Assembly (NCBI GenBank): GCA_000827495.1
Contig: KN817640.1
Location: 46,150 to 110,149, forward strand
Source: Hypholoma sublateritium FD-334 SS-4
Lineage: Eukaryota > Basidiomycota > Agaricomycetes > Agaricales > Strophariaceae
Reading direction: 5' to 3'
DNA: 64,000 nt
Shown: positions 47,421 through 58,169 of the stretch, in pieces
Position numbering within the stretch: the stretch's first letter is position 1
Layout of the letters: each line of letters begins with the position of its first letter
Program-made: the position numbers and the translations under genes
Notes under the pieces: generated by a model
What the model was told of the DNA's origin: nothing
What the model saw: only the letters and a program-made list of their open reading frames with translations
The model's database searches: none

Positions 47421-48355
47421 GGCCGCAGAGGAAGCCACAGCCAGGCGCCGCAGTGGTACCAATGTTCTCACAAGCCATTGGGATGGCATGCACCCAATTG
47501 CGGGATGGGTTTACGCACCTTGTAGACCAGTGAGTCAGGGAGAGAAGAAAAGAGGCATGTGTAGGCGGCAGGGTTCACGGGTGCTGCCCGCAGAGCGCAC
47601 AGCACTGGCACAACAGCTCGAGGATATGAAGGGCGACCAGCTAAGTGGATGGGCCCACAAGCTTACCTGTGATGTCCGAACGATGCATATACGATCGGGG
47701 AAAATGGGATGGCTGGGCTCCCAGGACGCTTGCTCGATATCAGGCGTGAAGCTCGAGCCTGGAGGCGCACCTGTATCCCAGGAATAGCATACCTGCACAA
47801 CACTGCGAAGAGACCCAGATCCGAAGAGAGCCGCTGCAAGAGACGACGAGAAGACCGGTTCCAGGGTAGAAGGCACAGCCAGCGCAGACAAGAAGACGTC
47901 CACATATAATATATGTGCACCCAGCACGATAGACACGAATGACAGACGGCAAGCACGCACCGACAGCGGAGCATGCCACCCGCGTGCCGCAGGCGTTTCA
48001 CGCCAGGCAGTGCGCGCTATGGAGCTGACGGAGTGGAATAGTGCCACCGCGGTGCGCGCTGGGGGCGCCCGCGGACAGACGCGATACGGTACCGCAGCCA
48101 CGCGCAGTCCGCTCCTCAGCTGCGCTGTGCTGTCCACACCGCCCGTCCCGCGTCCTGCCACTGCGCGCCTGCACCGCAGCCCGGCGCCGAGGAGCACCTC
48201 GAGCCCACGCGGCGGGTACATACGCGCGCAGGACTGGTGGCGGTGGTGCGATGGAGAGAGGGTGGCACTGAGAGACAGCCCGACCCGCGGGCAGGCACAC
48301 GCACGGCAGCAGAGCAGGATCGTGCCACCTCGGGCACAGACGCGTCGTGCGGTGC

Positions 48356-48740
48356 GGCCCACCCAGCGAGCCGTCCTGCGTCCTGCACGCGTCGGCGGCC
48401 CCCGTGCGACGCTGGGCCGCAGACGCACGCAGGGGGCGGTGGTGGTTGCGGTGGTGGTGGTGGTGGTGGTGGGAACGAAGCGAAGGTGGCACGCGCAACT
48501 GATGTGGCACGCGTGTCGGGCGGGACCGCGTTGTGCGCGGCGCGGTCACGCGGAAAGCGTTCCGAACGCACGGGCCAGGCGCGCGTCGTGCCCAGCCTCC
48601 CGACTTTGCCGCGCTGGGGGCATCATGATGGTTGCATCATCGACGTCGGACGGCTGTACAAGGTACGAGGTAAGGCACAAATCAGCGGGCGGTGCTGTGC
48701 CATAGCACCGCGAACAGATCATCACTGCGCGGGTGCGTGG
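48356..48740. repeat. GGT-tract repeat unit, copy 1
   Basis: Order of landmarks: an ACCGTCCTGAAG-like segment (here AGCCGTCCTGCG), GCTGGGCCGCAGACGC, a GGT tract (about 48430-48470), GAACGCACGGGCCA, and CAAATCAGCGGGCGG (48679-48693). The same series recurs at 50266-50660. Confidence 0.6.
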
Positions 48741-49319
48741 GGAGGCGGCTACGCAAATCTTTGGCACGCGATCTAGTGTTCAGATCGCCGTCGCGCGTTG
48801 GCGTTGGCGTACACGACAATCCAACCCGGCGAGGGTGCGTGCGCGTGTCCTCCCCACCGCCTAGGTGCAACGGGAGTCGACGAGCCGGGGCTCGCGCTGC
48901 GCGCCGCACCTGCGCTCGGAGGCGCACGCACGGCGGGGAGCGTTTCCGGCCAGTACCATACCGTCGATCGATGCCAGTGTGCAGATCAGGTCGCGCCGGT
49001 CGTCCGGCGCGGCGCGCGCAGCTGGCGAACGCCCAGCGCGGCGCCTGCCAGTGCGCACGCGGGCTTGGGGGCGCCGCTGGGCGGTCTCTGGCAGACAGGC
49101 GGGCGGGCGGGCGGAGGAGGGAGCGCATCTCCGTGTGCGGAGTCCATGCGCGGCGGGGGAGCGGGACGGGCTGAGCGCGTCGCGTCGTGTCGCGTCATGC
49201 CAGGGCGGGACGGGGAGATACCACCCTGCCCATGCATGTCTGCGCCACGTACGGTGCAAGCAGACGCGTCGGTTACGCCTTCGCCACGTACATTACACAA
49301 ACGCGCAGACGCACGCAGA

Positions 49320-49570
49320 CTGGTGCCGTCGCCAACGCCTGTCGAAGATTGGAGTGGCGAGTGGAAAGGGCACTGCCCAGGCGCGTCGACGTGACCAGTA
49401 TATTGAATAAAGAGTTGTCGCCGACGCAGAGTAAGCCCAATGTGGGCTCGTCAACGCGGACTCTACGAGTGTAAGTGCCTCGCGCGGACATAGCATACCG
49501 TTCATGGCGGAAGATCCAGACAACGTACAGCCCTTAACGAACCTTGTCATCGAGGGCACCGCACTGATAT
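49320..49570. repeat. Diverged duplicated block, copy B
   Basis: Matches copy A in order: GCCGTCGCCAACGCCTGTCG, AGTGGAAAGGGC, GAGTTGTCGCCGACG, GTGTAAGTGCCTCGCG, and CAACGTAC followed by TTGTCATCGAGG. On the minus strand TYTRR and LRQALATA parallel the copy A peptides. It could be a relic exon pair or a repeat-family fragment. Confidence 0.65.
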
Positions 49571-49810
49571 CCGAGCCCTAAACGCAGGTACGCACCGTGC
49601 AGCGTTGGATAGCTACGCCCGGTCCACGTGCGGACGCACGCACCGTGCTAGCCCGTGCGCGAAGGAGCCATTCGCATGAAGAATCAGACGCGCGCGGGTG
49701 CATGCCTCGCGCGGGACCGTGCCACCTGGGTATAGACGCGGCGCGGCGCCGCAGCCGCCGCACCTATTCCCTCTCACTACGGGCGCCCCCGGCGCGGGAT
49801 GCGGCGCGCG

Positions 49811-50200
49811 GTGCCGCCCGCCCAACCGTCCTGAAGCTTGCACACGTCTGCAGCCCCGCAGCGCGCGCCGGGAACGGGGGCGCGAAAGGACGTCCCACCG
49901 CCCCGCCGTGCCTTACCTGCGCGTGGCTCCACCGCAGTCCGACGCCGGGGGGTACGGCGGGCGCCTCCGCGGTGGCGGGTGCAGATCCACACGCGCGGGT
50001 GCATGCGTCGAGCGGGACCGTGCCACCTGGGTATAGACGCGATGCGGTGCCGCCCGCCCAACCGTCCTGAAGCCTGCGTGTCTGCACCTCGCAGCGCGCG
50101 TCGGCGCCACGCTGGGGGGCCGCAGACGCGCTGGGCCGTAGGCCGGGGGGCGTTGGTGGCGTTGGTGGTGGTGGAGGTGGTGGTGGTGGGAGTCGTATGG
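49811..50200. repeat. GGT-tract repeat unit, copy 2
   Basis: A 27-bp block beginning GTGCCGCCCGCCCAACCGTC is identical at 49811-49837 and 50047-50073. A 49-bp block ending GTGCCACCTGGGTATAGACG recurs at about 49691-49739 and 49992-50040 with two differences. A GGT tract follows at about 50152-50190. Confidence 0.7.
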
Positions 50201-50265
50201 TCGTGGTGGGAGAGCAAGAGCCGGGGGCACGCGTGATTGTGATGGCGCCGCATCGCGCCGCGGTG

Positions 50266-50660
50266 CCGCTCACCGTCCTGAAGCTGGCGCGTCTGCACCC
50301 CCGCAGTGCACGTCGGCGCACGTCGGTGCCGCGCTGGGGGGCCGCAGACGCGCTGGGCCGCAGGCCGCAGGCCAGGGGCTGCGGTGGCGGTGGTGGTGGT
50401 GGTGGTGGTAGTGCAAGGAGCCAGAGCCGGCGGCACGCGATGTGGCACGACGCGTCGCGCGCTCACGCCCAATCGCAACGCAGAACGCACGGGCCATGCC
50501 AGCCACCCAGCCGACTGCCGAGCGCGGGGTGTCACGATGCGCACCGCCCGGCGGGCGGCTGTATGTACCTTGTACATACAAGGGAGGTGCATGCAAGGGA
50601 GGTACGTACAAGGGACAAGGACAAATCAGCGGGCGGCGCCGCGCCAGTCCACAGGCGGTC
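50266..50660. repeat. GGT-tract repeat unit, copy 3
   Basis: Carries CACCGTCCTGAAGC, GCCGCAGACGCGCTGGGCCG, a GGT tract at about 50386-50410, GAACGCACGGGCCATGCC, a block of GGGAGGTAC-type short repeats at 50570-50610, and CAAATCAGCGGGCGG. It parallels copy 1 and partly copy 2. Confidence 0.65.
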
Positions 50661-52308
50661 GCTGCGCGCGTGCGCGGGCGATCGGTGATAGTGATAGGGT
50701 GCAGATCGCGTCGGTGGCCTGCGCGATTCGGCGAGGGGCGAGGGGCGGAGGGGGGGTGCGCCCTGGTGCGCGTTGTGCAGGGAGTCGGCGCGCGGTGTAT
50801 CCCCCCGTTTGCGTCACGTCGTGCGCTGCTGCTGATTTGCCACCGCCTGCGAGCGAACGCGCGACCTCGGTGCACGCGCGGAGGGGGGTGCGCTGGGGCA
50901 GTTCAAGATTGTGTGTGGGTCGATTGTACAATGGATGGACACCTGTATCTCAGCAGCGGCACTTTCCCGTGTCGTTGTCGTTGTCCCTGTCCTGCCCTTA
51001 TGCGTCTGTGTGTGCGTGTGCGTGTGCGTGTCCTTGCGCGCGTGCGGCAGTGTGTGCGGGTGAGCTGAGCCCGGCGGGGCATCACGACACCAACTGCATC
51101 TGCATCGCCGTCCTCCGGTGAGTGGGTGGGTGGGTATACAAGGGCGGTAGAATTAAAATATAAGGGAGGTACAAGGTCCGACCAAGCTGCGCCACCCGAC
51201 CACCCCATCAGCATCAGTCGCGCGCGCGCTGTCCCAGGCGCGGCGCCCCCCGCGCGGGGAGGATGAGCAGACCGTGATTCAGGCAGCCGTGCATGTGCGA
51301 GGCGCGCGGGTCCCCGAGGCGGGACAGTGCCGTGCATGGCGTATCGCGCTTCGTTGTCCGGCGCGGCGGGCGGAGGGGCGGGACGCACGCTTCCCGTCGG
51401 TGTCGCGGCGTGTGGATGCGCGTATACTTACCCACCGCGCATACAGACGGACATTTGCGCGTTCGGTCGCTGTTGCCTGCCGCGCTGTGAGCACGCCACG
51501 CACGGACACGGCGGGGCGTTCGCATAGAGGACGGTTCAATTGGATATATCGCCCCCGGGTGGGAGGCGATCGCGCATGGGATAGGGGACGCGCTGCGCTG
51601 CGCCGGGAGATGGAAGAGGCGCGCATCCGCGGGCGACGGCGGGCGCGTCTCATGCGTGCGTGTATACTCTGTAGCTAGGCTATTTACAACAATGGCGATC
51701 CAATTGTGCGAGGCAGCAGCCCAGCCCAGACCGCTTCCCCTTGGGACCCCATTCCCATATCCGGAAATCCCAAATAGGCCCGCCTCGAGGCGAGAAGCGC
51801 CGGTGGGAAGCGAAGCGCGGCGGGGAGAGAGGTGCGGCGGCTATGTATATCTGCTGTGGGATGGAATAGGCCTTGTGCTGGCTATTGTTGGGCGGTGCTG
51901 TGAACGCCGCGCGCGGAGACAGGCAGGCTGCGAGTGCTGGGGCTGCCGATCGGGCGATCGTGATATGGTGCGATGTGTGGTGAGTCCGCTGGCGAGCGCA
52001 GTTATTGGGTATGTGGTGCCCCGCAGGAACTGTATGTAGGGTCGCATAGGGGGGCGCGAAGGCTGTTTGCATGGGAGCGGCTATAGATAGCAGCAGCACG
52101 AGGACATTGTCTGTGAGACACAGGCGATCGGGCAAAAATGAAACGCCACCGGGGCCAAGTAAGGCCAAACAGCGTGGGGCCCAGCCGCATTTGCATGACT
52201 CCCACGCCAGCCCCGTAATCTTCTCCCTCATCGCCTCGCCCAGCCATCGCCGCCTGCTTCCCTCCATCCCTCTCCATCCCATCCGCCGTCCGCCGTCCCA
52301 CCCACAGC

Positions 52309-53478
52309 ATGTCCGTCGCCCTCGCCCCGAAGCCGCCGCACCTGTCGTTCAGCCCGTCGGCGCTGCACCGGCGGCACCCCTCCGCGCCCGTCGTCGTGCA
52401 GCCCACCCGCACCCCCGGCCTGCTCGCCATCAAGCCCCCGCGCACCACCCCCGCCCGCGCGCTCCCCGCCGCCCAGCGCCATGCGAAGGCTGCGAAGCCC
52501 GCCAAGGCGAACCAGGTGGTCCGTGCGGCGTCCCTCGTCTCCATGCAGCCGATGGCCGCACAGCTGCAGGCACCCTCGACGCCCTCGCCCGCCGCCGCCC
52601 GCGGCCGGGCGCATGCGAAGACGCACAAGGCGCCCGTGTACAGGTGCGTTGGTGTTTCCCTGTGAGGATTGTGCTGACCCACACGTGCCAGGAGCGCCTC
52701 GAGCACGTCGTCCGTGCGCGGCAAGCACGGCCGCCAGCCGTCGCCCCCGATCAACACTGTTACCATTACCACGCAAGTACCGCTACACCCGGCCCCCTCG
52801 CAGGCAGAGGTCCCCGTAATTTCGTCGAACCTGTTCGACCCCTTCTCCGCCGCCTCCCCGCCGCCGTCGCCGACGCTCGCCAAGCCCTCGGGCCGCCTCG
52901 CGCGCCGCAGGCAGATGCAGCAGGCAGAGGCGCCCGCACTGGCGCGCCCCATCCCAGCGGCCAAGCCGCTGTCCTACCCCGCGCTCTCGCGCTCCGACCC
53001 CCTCCCGTCGCACATGCGCCGCGCGTTCCCTGTGTGCGACGACCAGCGCAGCGAGCCGCCGTCGCCCCCCGCGACGCCCACCCGCCCCGCGCACACGCAC
53101 ACCCACGCCCCGCCGCGCACGGCCCCGCTCACCGCCCGCGCGCCGTTCGGGTTCCCGTTCGCCAAGGGCGACGTCTCTAGCCCGCCGCGCACGACGCTCA
53201 AGCGCCACCACCGCCGCGTGCCGAGCGAGGGCGTCTTCGCGATGTCGTCCGACGAGGACGTCTCCTCCGGGCCTGGGGGTGTCGTCCTTAGCCGCACGCT
53301 CTTCGCTCCTCTGCCGGTGACGCCCCGAGCGGCGGTCGGCGGCGCGCGCTCGGTGGACACGGGCGTGCCGCTCACCGCGGAGCAGCGCACGGCGCGCGAG
53401 AAGGCGGGGTACTTTGCGAGCTCCATGTTCCAGAATTCGCCCAGCCCCGAGGAGCTGCCGGACCCGCTGTTGCTCTGA
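52309..53478 (+). CDS. Proline-rich protein with PNRC/EDC1-type motif (possible decapping activator)
   Basis: Two exons, 52309-52643 and 52692-53478, give 373 aa. It starts MSVALAPKPPHLSFSPSALH and is Pro/Ala/Ser-rich and largely disordered, with DPFSAASPPPSPTLAKPSGR, a basic RLARRRQ patch, and ARAPFGFPFAKGDVSSPPRT. The last residues read EKAGYFASSMFQNSPSPEEL then PDPLLL. This fits the short proline-rich pattern of metazoan PNRC and yeast Edc1/Edc2 (aromatic-Ala, an F, then SPxPxxLPxP) that binds the Dcp1 EVH1 domain and stimulates mRNA decapping. The position at the extreme C-terminus also fits. The motif match is seen; the decapping role is inferred. Codon usage is extremely GC3-rich, like the island around it. 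It has no near neighbours. Confidence 0.75.
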
Positions 53479-53698
53479 CCCTCGCGGGTGTTTTTGTACT
53501 ACCAACAGAAGAGAATATAGAGAAGATTTACAGGTATGCAGAGTTTTTTTTTGTAAGGTGACGTTGGGCTGATGTGGGGGTAGCTCTTGGGAATATTGTT
53601 TAGATGTGTATTTTTTGCCCTGCCGCCCGCCTGCCCTGCCCCGCCCCTGCCTCGATTTCTTGCTCGCTCCCATTCCGCCTGCCTGCCTGCCCCTATTC

Positions 53699-53747
53699 TC
53701 ATCCATCCATCCATCCCCTATCCATCCATCCGCCATCCATCCATCCG
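53699..53747. repeat. (TCCA)n microsatellite
   Basis: Interrupted TCCA/CCAT tetranucleotide array with CCGCCA interruptions. Confidence 0.9.
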
Positions 53748-54416
53748 CCACCAATCAACCCATCAACCCATCAGCCCCACGCACGCGCACACACCACACA
53801 ATTATACCACCCCCTAATGATTCCCGCCAAACAAAAAGCAAGTGTATCAACGCCATATCGTTATCCTATCCATTGTATCACTCGGTTGTGTGTGCTGCGA
53901 GGTGCTGCGCTTTGCTTTTTGGGTGGGGTCGTTGGGGCTAGGGGTTTTTAGGGGTCGTTGGGTTTTTAGGGGTTGGGGTTGTTCTAGGTTTACGGGTTGG
54001 GAGTCGCTGGGGGTTTTGGCGGGTTGGGTGTTTCGGGTGGTGGATTTGTCGGGCGGTGTCGGGCTGGGGTCGGGCGGCGAGGTTGGTGGTTGGTTGGGGT
54101 CGGGGCGGATCGGAGGTGGCGGTGGTGGTCACGTGCGGTGGCACGCGCAGTCAAGAAAATTACGCGGGCGCGCTGGAAGTTATATTTTTTTCCGCTTCTG
54201 CGCCTGCTCGGGCGTCGTCTACCTCCTCTCTCCCGTCGCCCCCCTCCTCTTTCTCTTGTCCTAGCCCTCTACCTCGTCGCCGCCCTCGTCTCGTCGCAGC
54301 CGCCGCCCTCCACGAAATTTTTCCACACCGCAAAACGCCAGCGGCACCCTATCACACGCTCTATCGCTATCCCGGGCCGCGGTCTCTCTCGCGAGTTCTT
54401 TTCTGTGTTTGTATTA

Positions 54417-54452
54417 TACGTCCGTCCGTCCGTCTGTCTGTCTGTCTGTCTG
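54417..54452. repeat. (GTCC)n/(GTCT)n microsatellite
   Basis: Four GTCC-type units followed by about five GTCT units. Confidence 0.9.
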
Positions 54453-55099
54453 GTGCTCGGCGCTGTGCCTGTGCGCGCCGTCGTGGTTTTTGGTGTTCGC
54501 TTGTGGACGTCGCGCGCGCGTGGCCTTTGGGCCGTTTCTGGTTCCTTCCTTTCTGTTTACACTCATCTCCCTCCGACTTCCTTTTCCCGTCCGACTCTCC
54601 GACTGCCTCATCCCGTCCGCCTACCACCCCACCTCCTCATCCCGATTCCCGATTCCCGGTTCCCAACAACCTATCCTACCCCCCCGCTTCCCTGCCAACT
54701 CCTCGAGTCGTCCGTATCGCGACACGATCGCTGCGCCCACGCTATACCGCTGCGCGGCGGTGCTATCACCCTTCTCCGCCCTTCCTCGACACGCATACCC
54801 CTCCTCTCCGACTCCTATCGTCCACTTTCTCGCCCGCCTACCCACCCACCCTCTCGTCTTCCTTTTGCCCGCCGCCCACCTACCAGCCACCCCGCCCCGG
54901 CCATCAATTTCGTGCGCCGTGCGCTCGCCGAGCGCGCGCGCGGCTGGGGCGGCCCGCGGGCTATTTCTATTTTTCGAACACAGCACAAGCACAAGCACAA
55001 TTTGTATTACCTCCATCTTATCCCATCCCATCCCAGCCGCTCGCATATCATTCGCATTCCCATCCGCCCATCTGCTCGCATATCATTCGCATTCTCGTC

Positions 55100-55168
55100 C
55101 GCATCGCATCGCATCACTATTGCATCGCATCGCATCGCATCACTCGTATCGTATCGCATTCACGATTT
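55100..55168. repeat. (GCATC)n pentanucleotide repeat
   Basis: Repeated GCATC units with CACTAT, CACTC and GTATC variants. Confidence 0.85.
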
Positions 55169-55586
55169 AATCGCGCCGTTTCTGTGGGGCGCGGCTGGGA
55201 TATGTAACGACACGACGCTGATGATTGTTGGACGAGCGGGTGCATGCGCCGTGTGTGCGGCTGGCGCGCGGCGCGGGCGCGGGTGGGGAAAGGGGGGGGG
55301 ACGCCGTATCTATTGTATATTCGGTTTATTATTTGGGGTATTTTATTCTTCTCCCTTTTTTTTCTTTCTTTTTATGACTTTGTTTTTGTTCGATTCCCGG
55401 GTTGGGACCGTATCTTATTATATGCCGTTTTTATTTTATTTGTTGTGGGTAGTAAGTAAGTAAGTAGGTATTTTCTGCGTCGCTTCTTCCTTTTTTCTTT
55501 CTTTTCACTTTTTTTCTGCGAGCGACGCTTTTTTTTCCCTTTTTCTTTGACTTTTTTTTTTATGTGTTTGAATGTTTGTATGACTC

Positions 55587-55645
55587 TACCACGCCTTCGC
55601 CGCCGCCGCCGCCGCCGAGGACGACGACGACGACGACAAGACGAC
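55587..55645. repeat. (CGC)n and (GAC)n trinucleotide tracts
   Basis: A CGC/GCC tract followed directly by ACG/GAC units; this creates long runs of Pro, Arg or Thr in shadow frames. Confidence 0.85.
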
Positions 55646-56302
55646 AATGTGTATCTAGTACGCCCCCGACTCTGATCGACTGTGTTTCTATCGCCTCGCC
55701 TATCTACACCATTACATCCCTAGCTTCACTCCGATATTGGTACCCCCTCTCTCTGCCGCCCCTTCTCCTGTCTGCCGGTTCGCGGCGTCTCTTCCGACCC
55801 CCCTCTCTACTCTTCCGACTCCCCTCTCGCTCCCGCCCCCTCTCTACTCCAGACCCGCGCCTCTCGTGCGCGTTCTCTTTCTCTACGGTGTGGGTCGCGC
55901 GCGCGCGGTGGGAGGTGAGTTCGCTGTTGGTTTTTTTATTATTGGGGGGGCGCTGATAGTGGATGTAGGCTTCCTTCCTCGACGCTGCCTTGCGCGTCCA
56001 CGTCCCCGCCTTTTTTTTCTACAACGCAATCCCCTCCTTTTTGAAAACGCAATCCCCGCCTCCCAAAAGTTAAAACGCACTTTTACTTTCAACTCAAAAC
56101 CCCTTTTCAAACTAAAACCACTTCTCCTTCAACGCAAAACCAAACCACTTCCGATCAAAACCCCCGCGGCATGCGCTGCGCTGTCCCTCCTTATTCCCTC
56201 TTCTTTTCTTTTTCTTTTTCTGGCGTTCGTTGTGGTGTGGTGTGGTCCGTGCATGGACTTGACACTCACTCACATGTACATCCCACACACATACACACGT
56301 AC

Positions 56303-56336
56303 ATCACATACATACATACAATACAATACACACAAG
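56303..56336. repeat. CATA/ACAATA simple repeat, copy 1
   Basis: ACATACATACATAC followed by ACAATACAATACACAC. A similar series recurs at 56561-56603. Confidence 0.85.
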
Positions 56337-56560
56337 TTCAGCCGACGAGAAAATAGGTATTTCGTATATAGAATTTGTACTACTATTACTACGCTTTTGC
56401 ACTGTTTGTCGTCGTGCGTTCGTCTGTTCGTCTGTTCGTCGTCGTCCTGTCCCCCCGTCCGTGTTTGGTGACACCCGCATTCCGTGTTCGGTGGCGTTTG
56501 TCCGCCGGTTGTTTTCGTGCTGTTCGTCGCTCTGCCTCTCCGTGTGTCTGCGTGCTATTA

Positions 56561-56603
56561 CTACATACATACATACGTACGGTACAATACAATACAATAC
56601 ACA
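56561..56603. repeat. CATA/ACAATA simple repeat, copy 2
   Basis: CTACATACATACATAC, a GTACGGT interruption, then ACAATACAATACAATACACAC. It parallels the tract at 56303-56336. Confidence 0.85.
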
Positions 56604-58169
56604 CTACGCATCGTCGTGTATAGATTTGTGGGCGCGCTTCGACGCTGGTTCGTTTTGGTTTTTGGTTTTGGGTCCTTCTTCAGCGCCGCCGCTGTGCGCT
56701 CGTCGACGGCACCGCCCACTCCGCCGCCCACTCTCCGTCGCGCGCTCTCCGTCGCGCGCTCTGCTCTCCACTGCCCACTCTTCGTGGCGCTCTACGTCGC
56801 GCCCTCCACCGCGCTGCGCTGCGCCGCTCAAGGCAAAACCTGGGCTGCTCCGCTCCGCTCACAAGGTGGCGTTGCTCAGAAGGCCGCCCGCGCGGCCCAA
56901 CTTCAAGTTGCGCGTGCCGTCGTCGTATTGCATTCCGTACTAGTCGTATCGTACTATCGTATCTGATTCGAAGTGTTTGATGGGAACGATATGGGAATGT
57001 CGTATTGAATTGAATTATATGTGGCGACCGACTGCTGATTTGATTTCGACAGTAGTGAAAATATCACCACTTAGTACTTAGCGCTCATCATCGTCTCTTT
57101 GCTGGCTCTCTGCCTCACCCCGCAGTCCGCTGCTTCCCTCAAACCCCTGAAACCGCACGCTTCCCGGAACGTTCCCGCGGCGATGGTGCACGTCCATCGA
57201 CACGTCGCTCTGCAGCGTGAATCTTCTAAAGTGCAGCGATCGGCATAGAAGACAGTAGTCAGCTCATGTTGGCGCTTCGAGAGGAGATAATGCGTTGTAA
57301 ACAGAGGTACGCACCTTCTCTGTGCCGCCGTGCACCCTCGCGGACCCCACTCACGTCCTCGCCAGCATTCCTACCTACAACATTGACGCTCACGTTCACG
57401 TCCGACCGCTGTTCGACACCTGCACACAAAAGAAAGGGATTTGAACTCTCGCCATCCGTTGCCGCAGCCTGACAACATGTCCACCTTTGAAAGTTGATTT
57501 TTGCAGGCGTATTCTTGTCCAGCCTTTCTCATCCCGGGGGCAGTAACCAGAACATTGATCAAGGCAATCTGCACGCGGAAACTGGCATCGCGCGAACAAG
57601 AACCAGTCCCCAGGCTCCTGAAGTTAAAACGGAGCGCCAAGTCCAGTCATCGATTCATCACCTGCGGTCTTTGATGGCGAGCATTACCAATATATTGTCT
57701 GGTTCGTGTTCAGTATTGCTATATCAACATTTTCGGCCCCCAAAAAACTACTCAGCTAGCGGGTGCTGGCGTTCTCAAGACCTCAGTTTCGGCACAAGTA
57801 TTAGAAGATTGGGGCAACAGAACTCGACCAACCCAAGTAGCGAAAACCAGCGGGCCTGAAGCGATTCGATGCGATGTTGACAGTAAGCTTGGACGTGCGC
57901 GTGATCCTTCGTCGAACGTTACATAGAGCGCAATATACCGCTGAGCGCAAGTGCTTTTTACTTTCAAAGTAATAACTGGCCTTGCGGTAGTTTACGTTGT
58001 GTCCGGACCATGGTTGGCAATGCATGACGGACACCTCTGTATCTGGCACAATTGATGAAGGTCCTCAGTTGGAATCAGGGAGCTTGGTTCACTGCACAAG
58101 GTATCGTTAATAGGAGGCGCCGGACGGATATCAGGCCCGGGTATAGGAAACGACAACGTCCAATCTAGA

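Larger units (their letters stand above)
46151..52308. repeat. GC-rich, repeat-rich island without convincing genes
   Basis: About 6.2 kb of very GC-rich DNA. Many long open frames exist on both strands (for example 47535-48428 minus, 49777-50592 minus, 50306-51121 plus), but they overlap each other and have Arg/Ala/Pro/His-biased composition and no conserved motif, as expected where stop codons are rare. Diverged duplicated blocks and GGT tracts are listed separately. The last 250 nt (52050-52308) are CT-rich and likely the leader of the gene at 52309. Possible readings are a long regulatory region, a degenerated repeat array, or relic mobile DNA. Confidence 0.6.
53479..58169. other. Long gene-free tract, pyrimidine-rich with microsatellites
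   Basis: 4.7 kb between the convergent PNRC-like and VPS16 genes. The plus strand is strongly C/T-rich (54,200-55,900) with T runs. Open frames such as 53997-55463 and 55737-56471 (+) are low-complexity Ser/Pro/Arg/Phe shadows with no domain. The last kilobase (57060-58169) is of normal composition with no gene recognised. Simple repeats are listed separately. Confidence 0.6.

Noticed and set aside
47535..48428. 297-codon minus-strand ORF in the GC-rich island
   Set aside because: Arg/Ser/Cys-biased low-complexity translation overlapping several other long frames on both strands; typical of GC-rich shadow frames.
49777..50592. 271-codon ORF with His/Thr runs
   Set aside because: The runs come from GGT/CCA tracts in repeated DNA. 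No conserved domain is present.
53997..55463. 488-codon plus-strand ORF
   Set aside because: Low-complexity Ser/Pro/Phe/Arg translation caused by a pyrimidine-rich strand and microsatellites; two other frames are open too.
57430..57515. Possible tRNA on the minus strand (GAGAGTTCAAATCCC resembles a T-arm)
   Set aside because: The T-stem has a mismatch and no matching acceptor, D-arm or 7-nt anticodon loop could be folded. At most a tRNA relic; a covariance-model search would decide.
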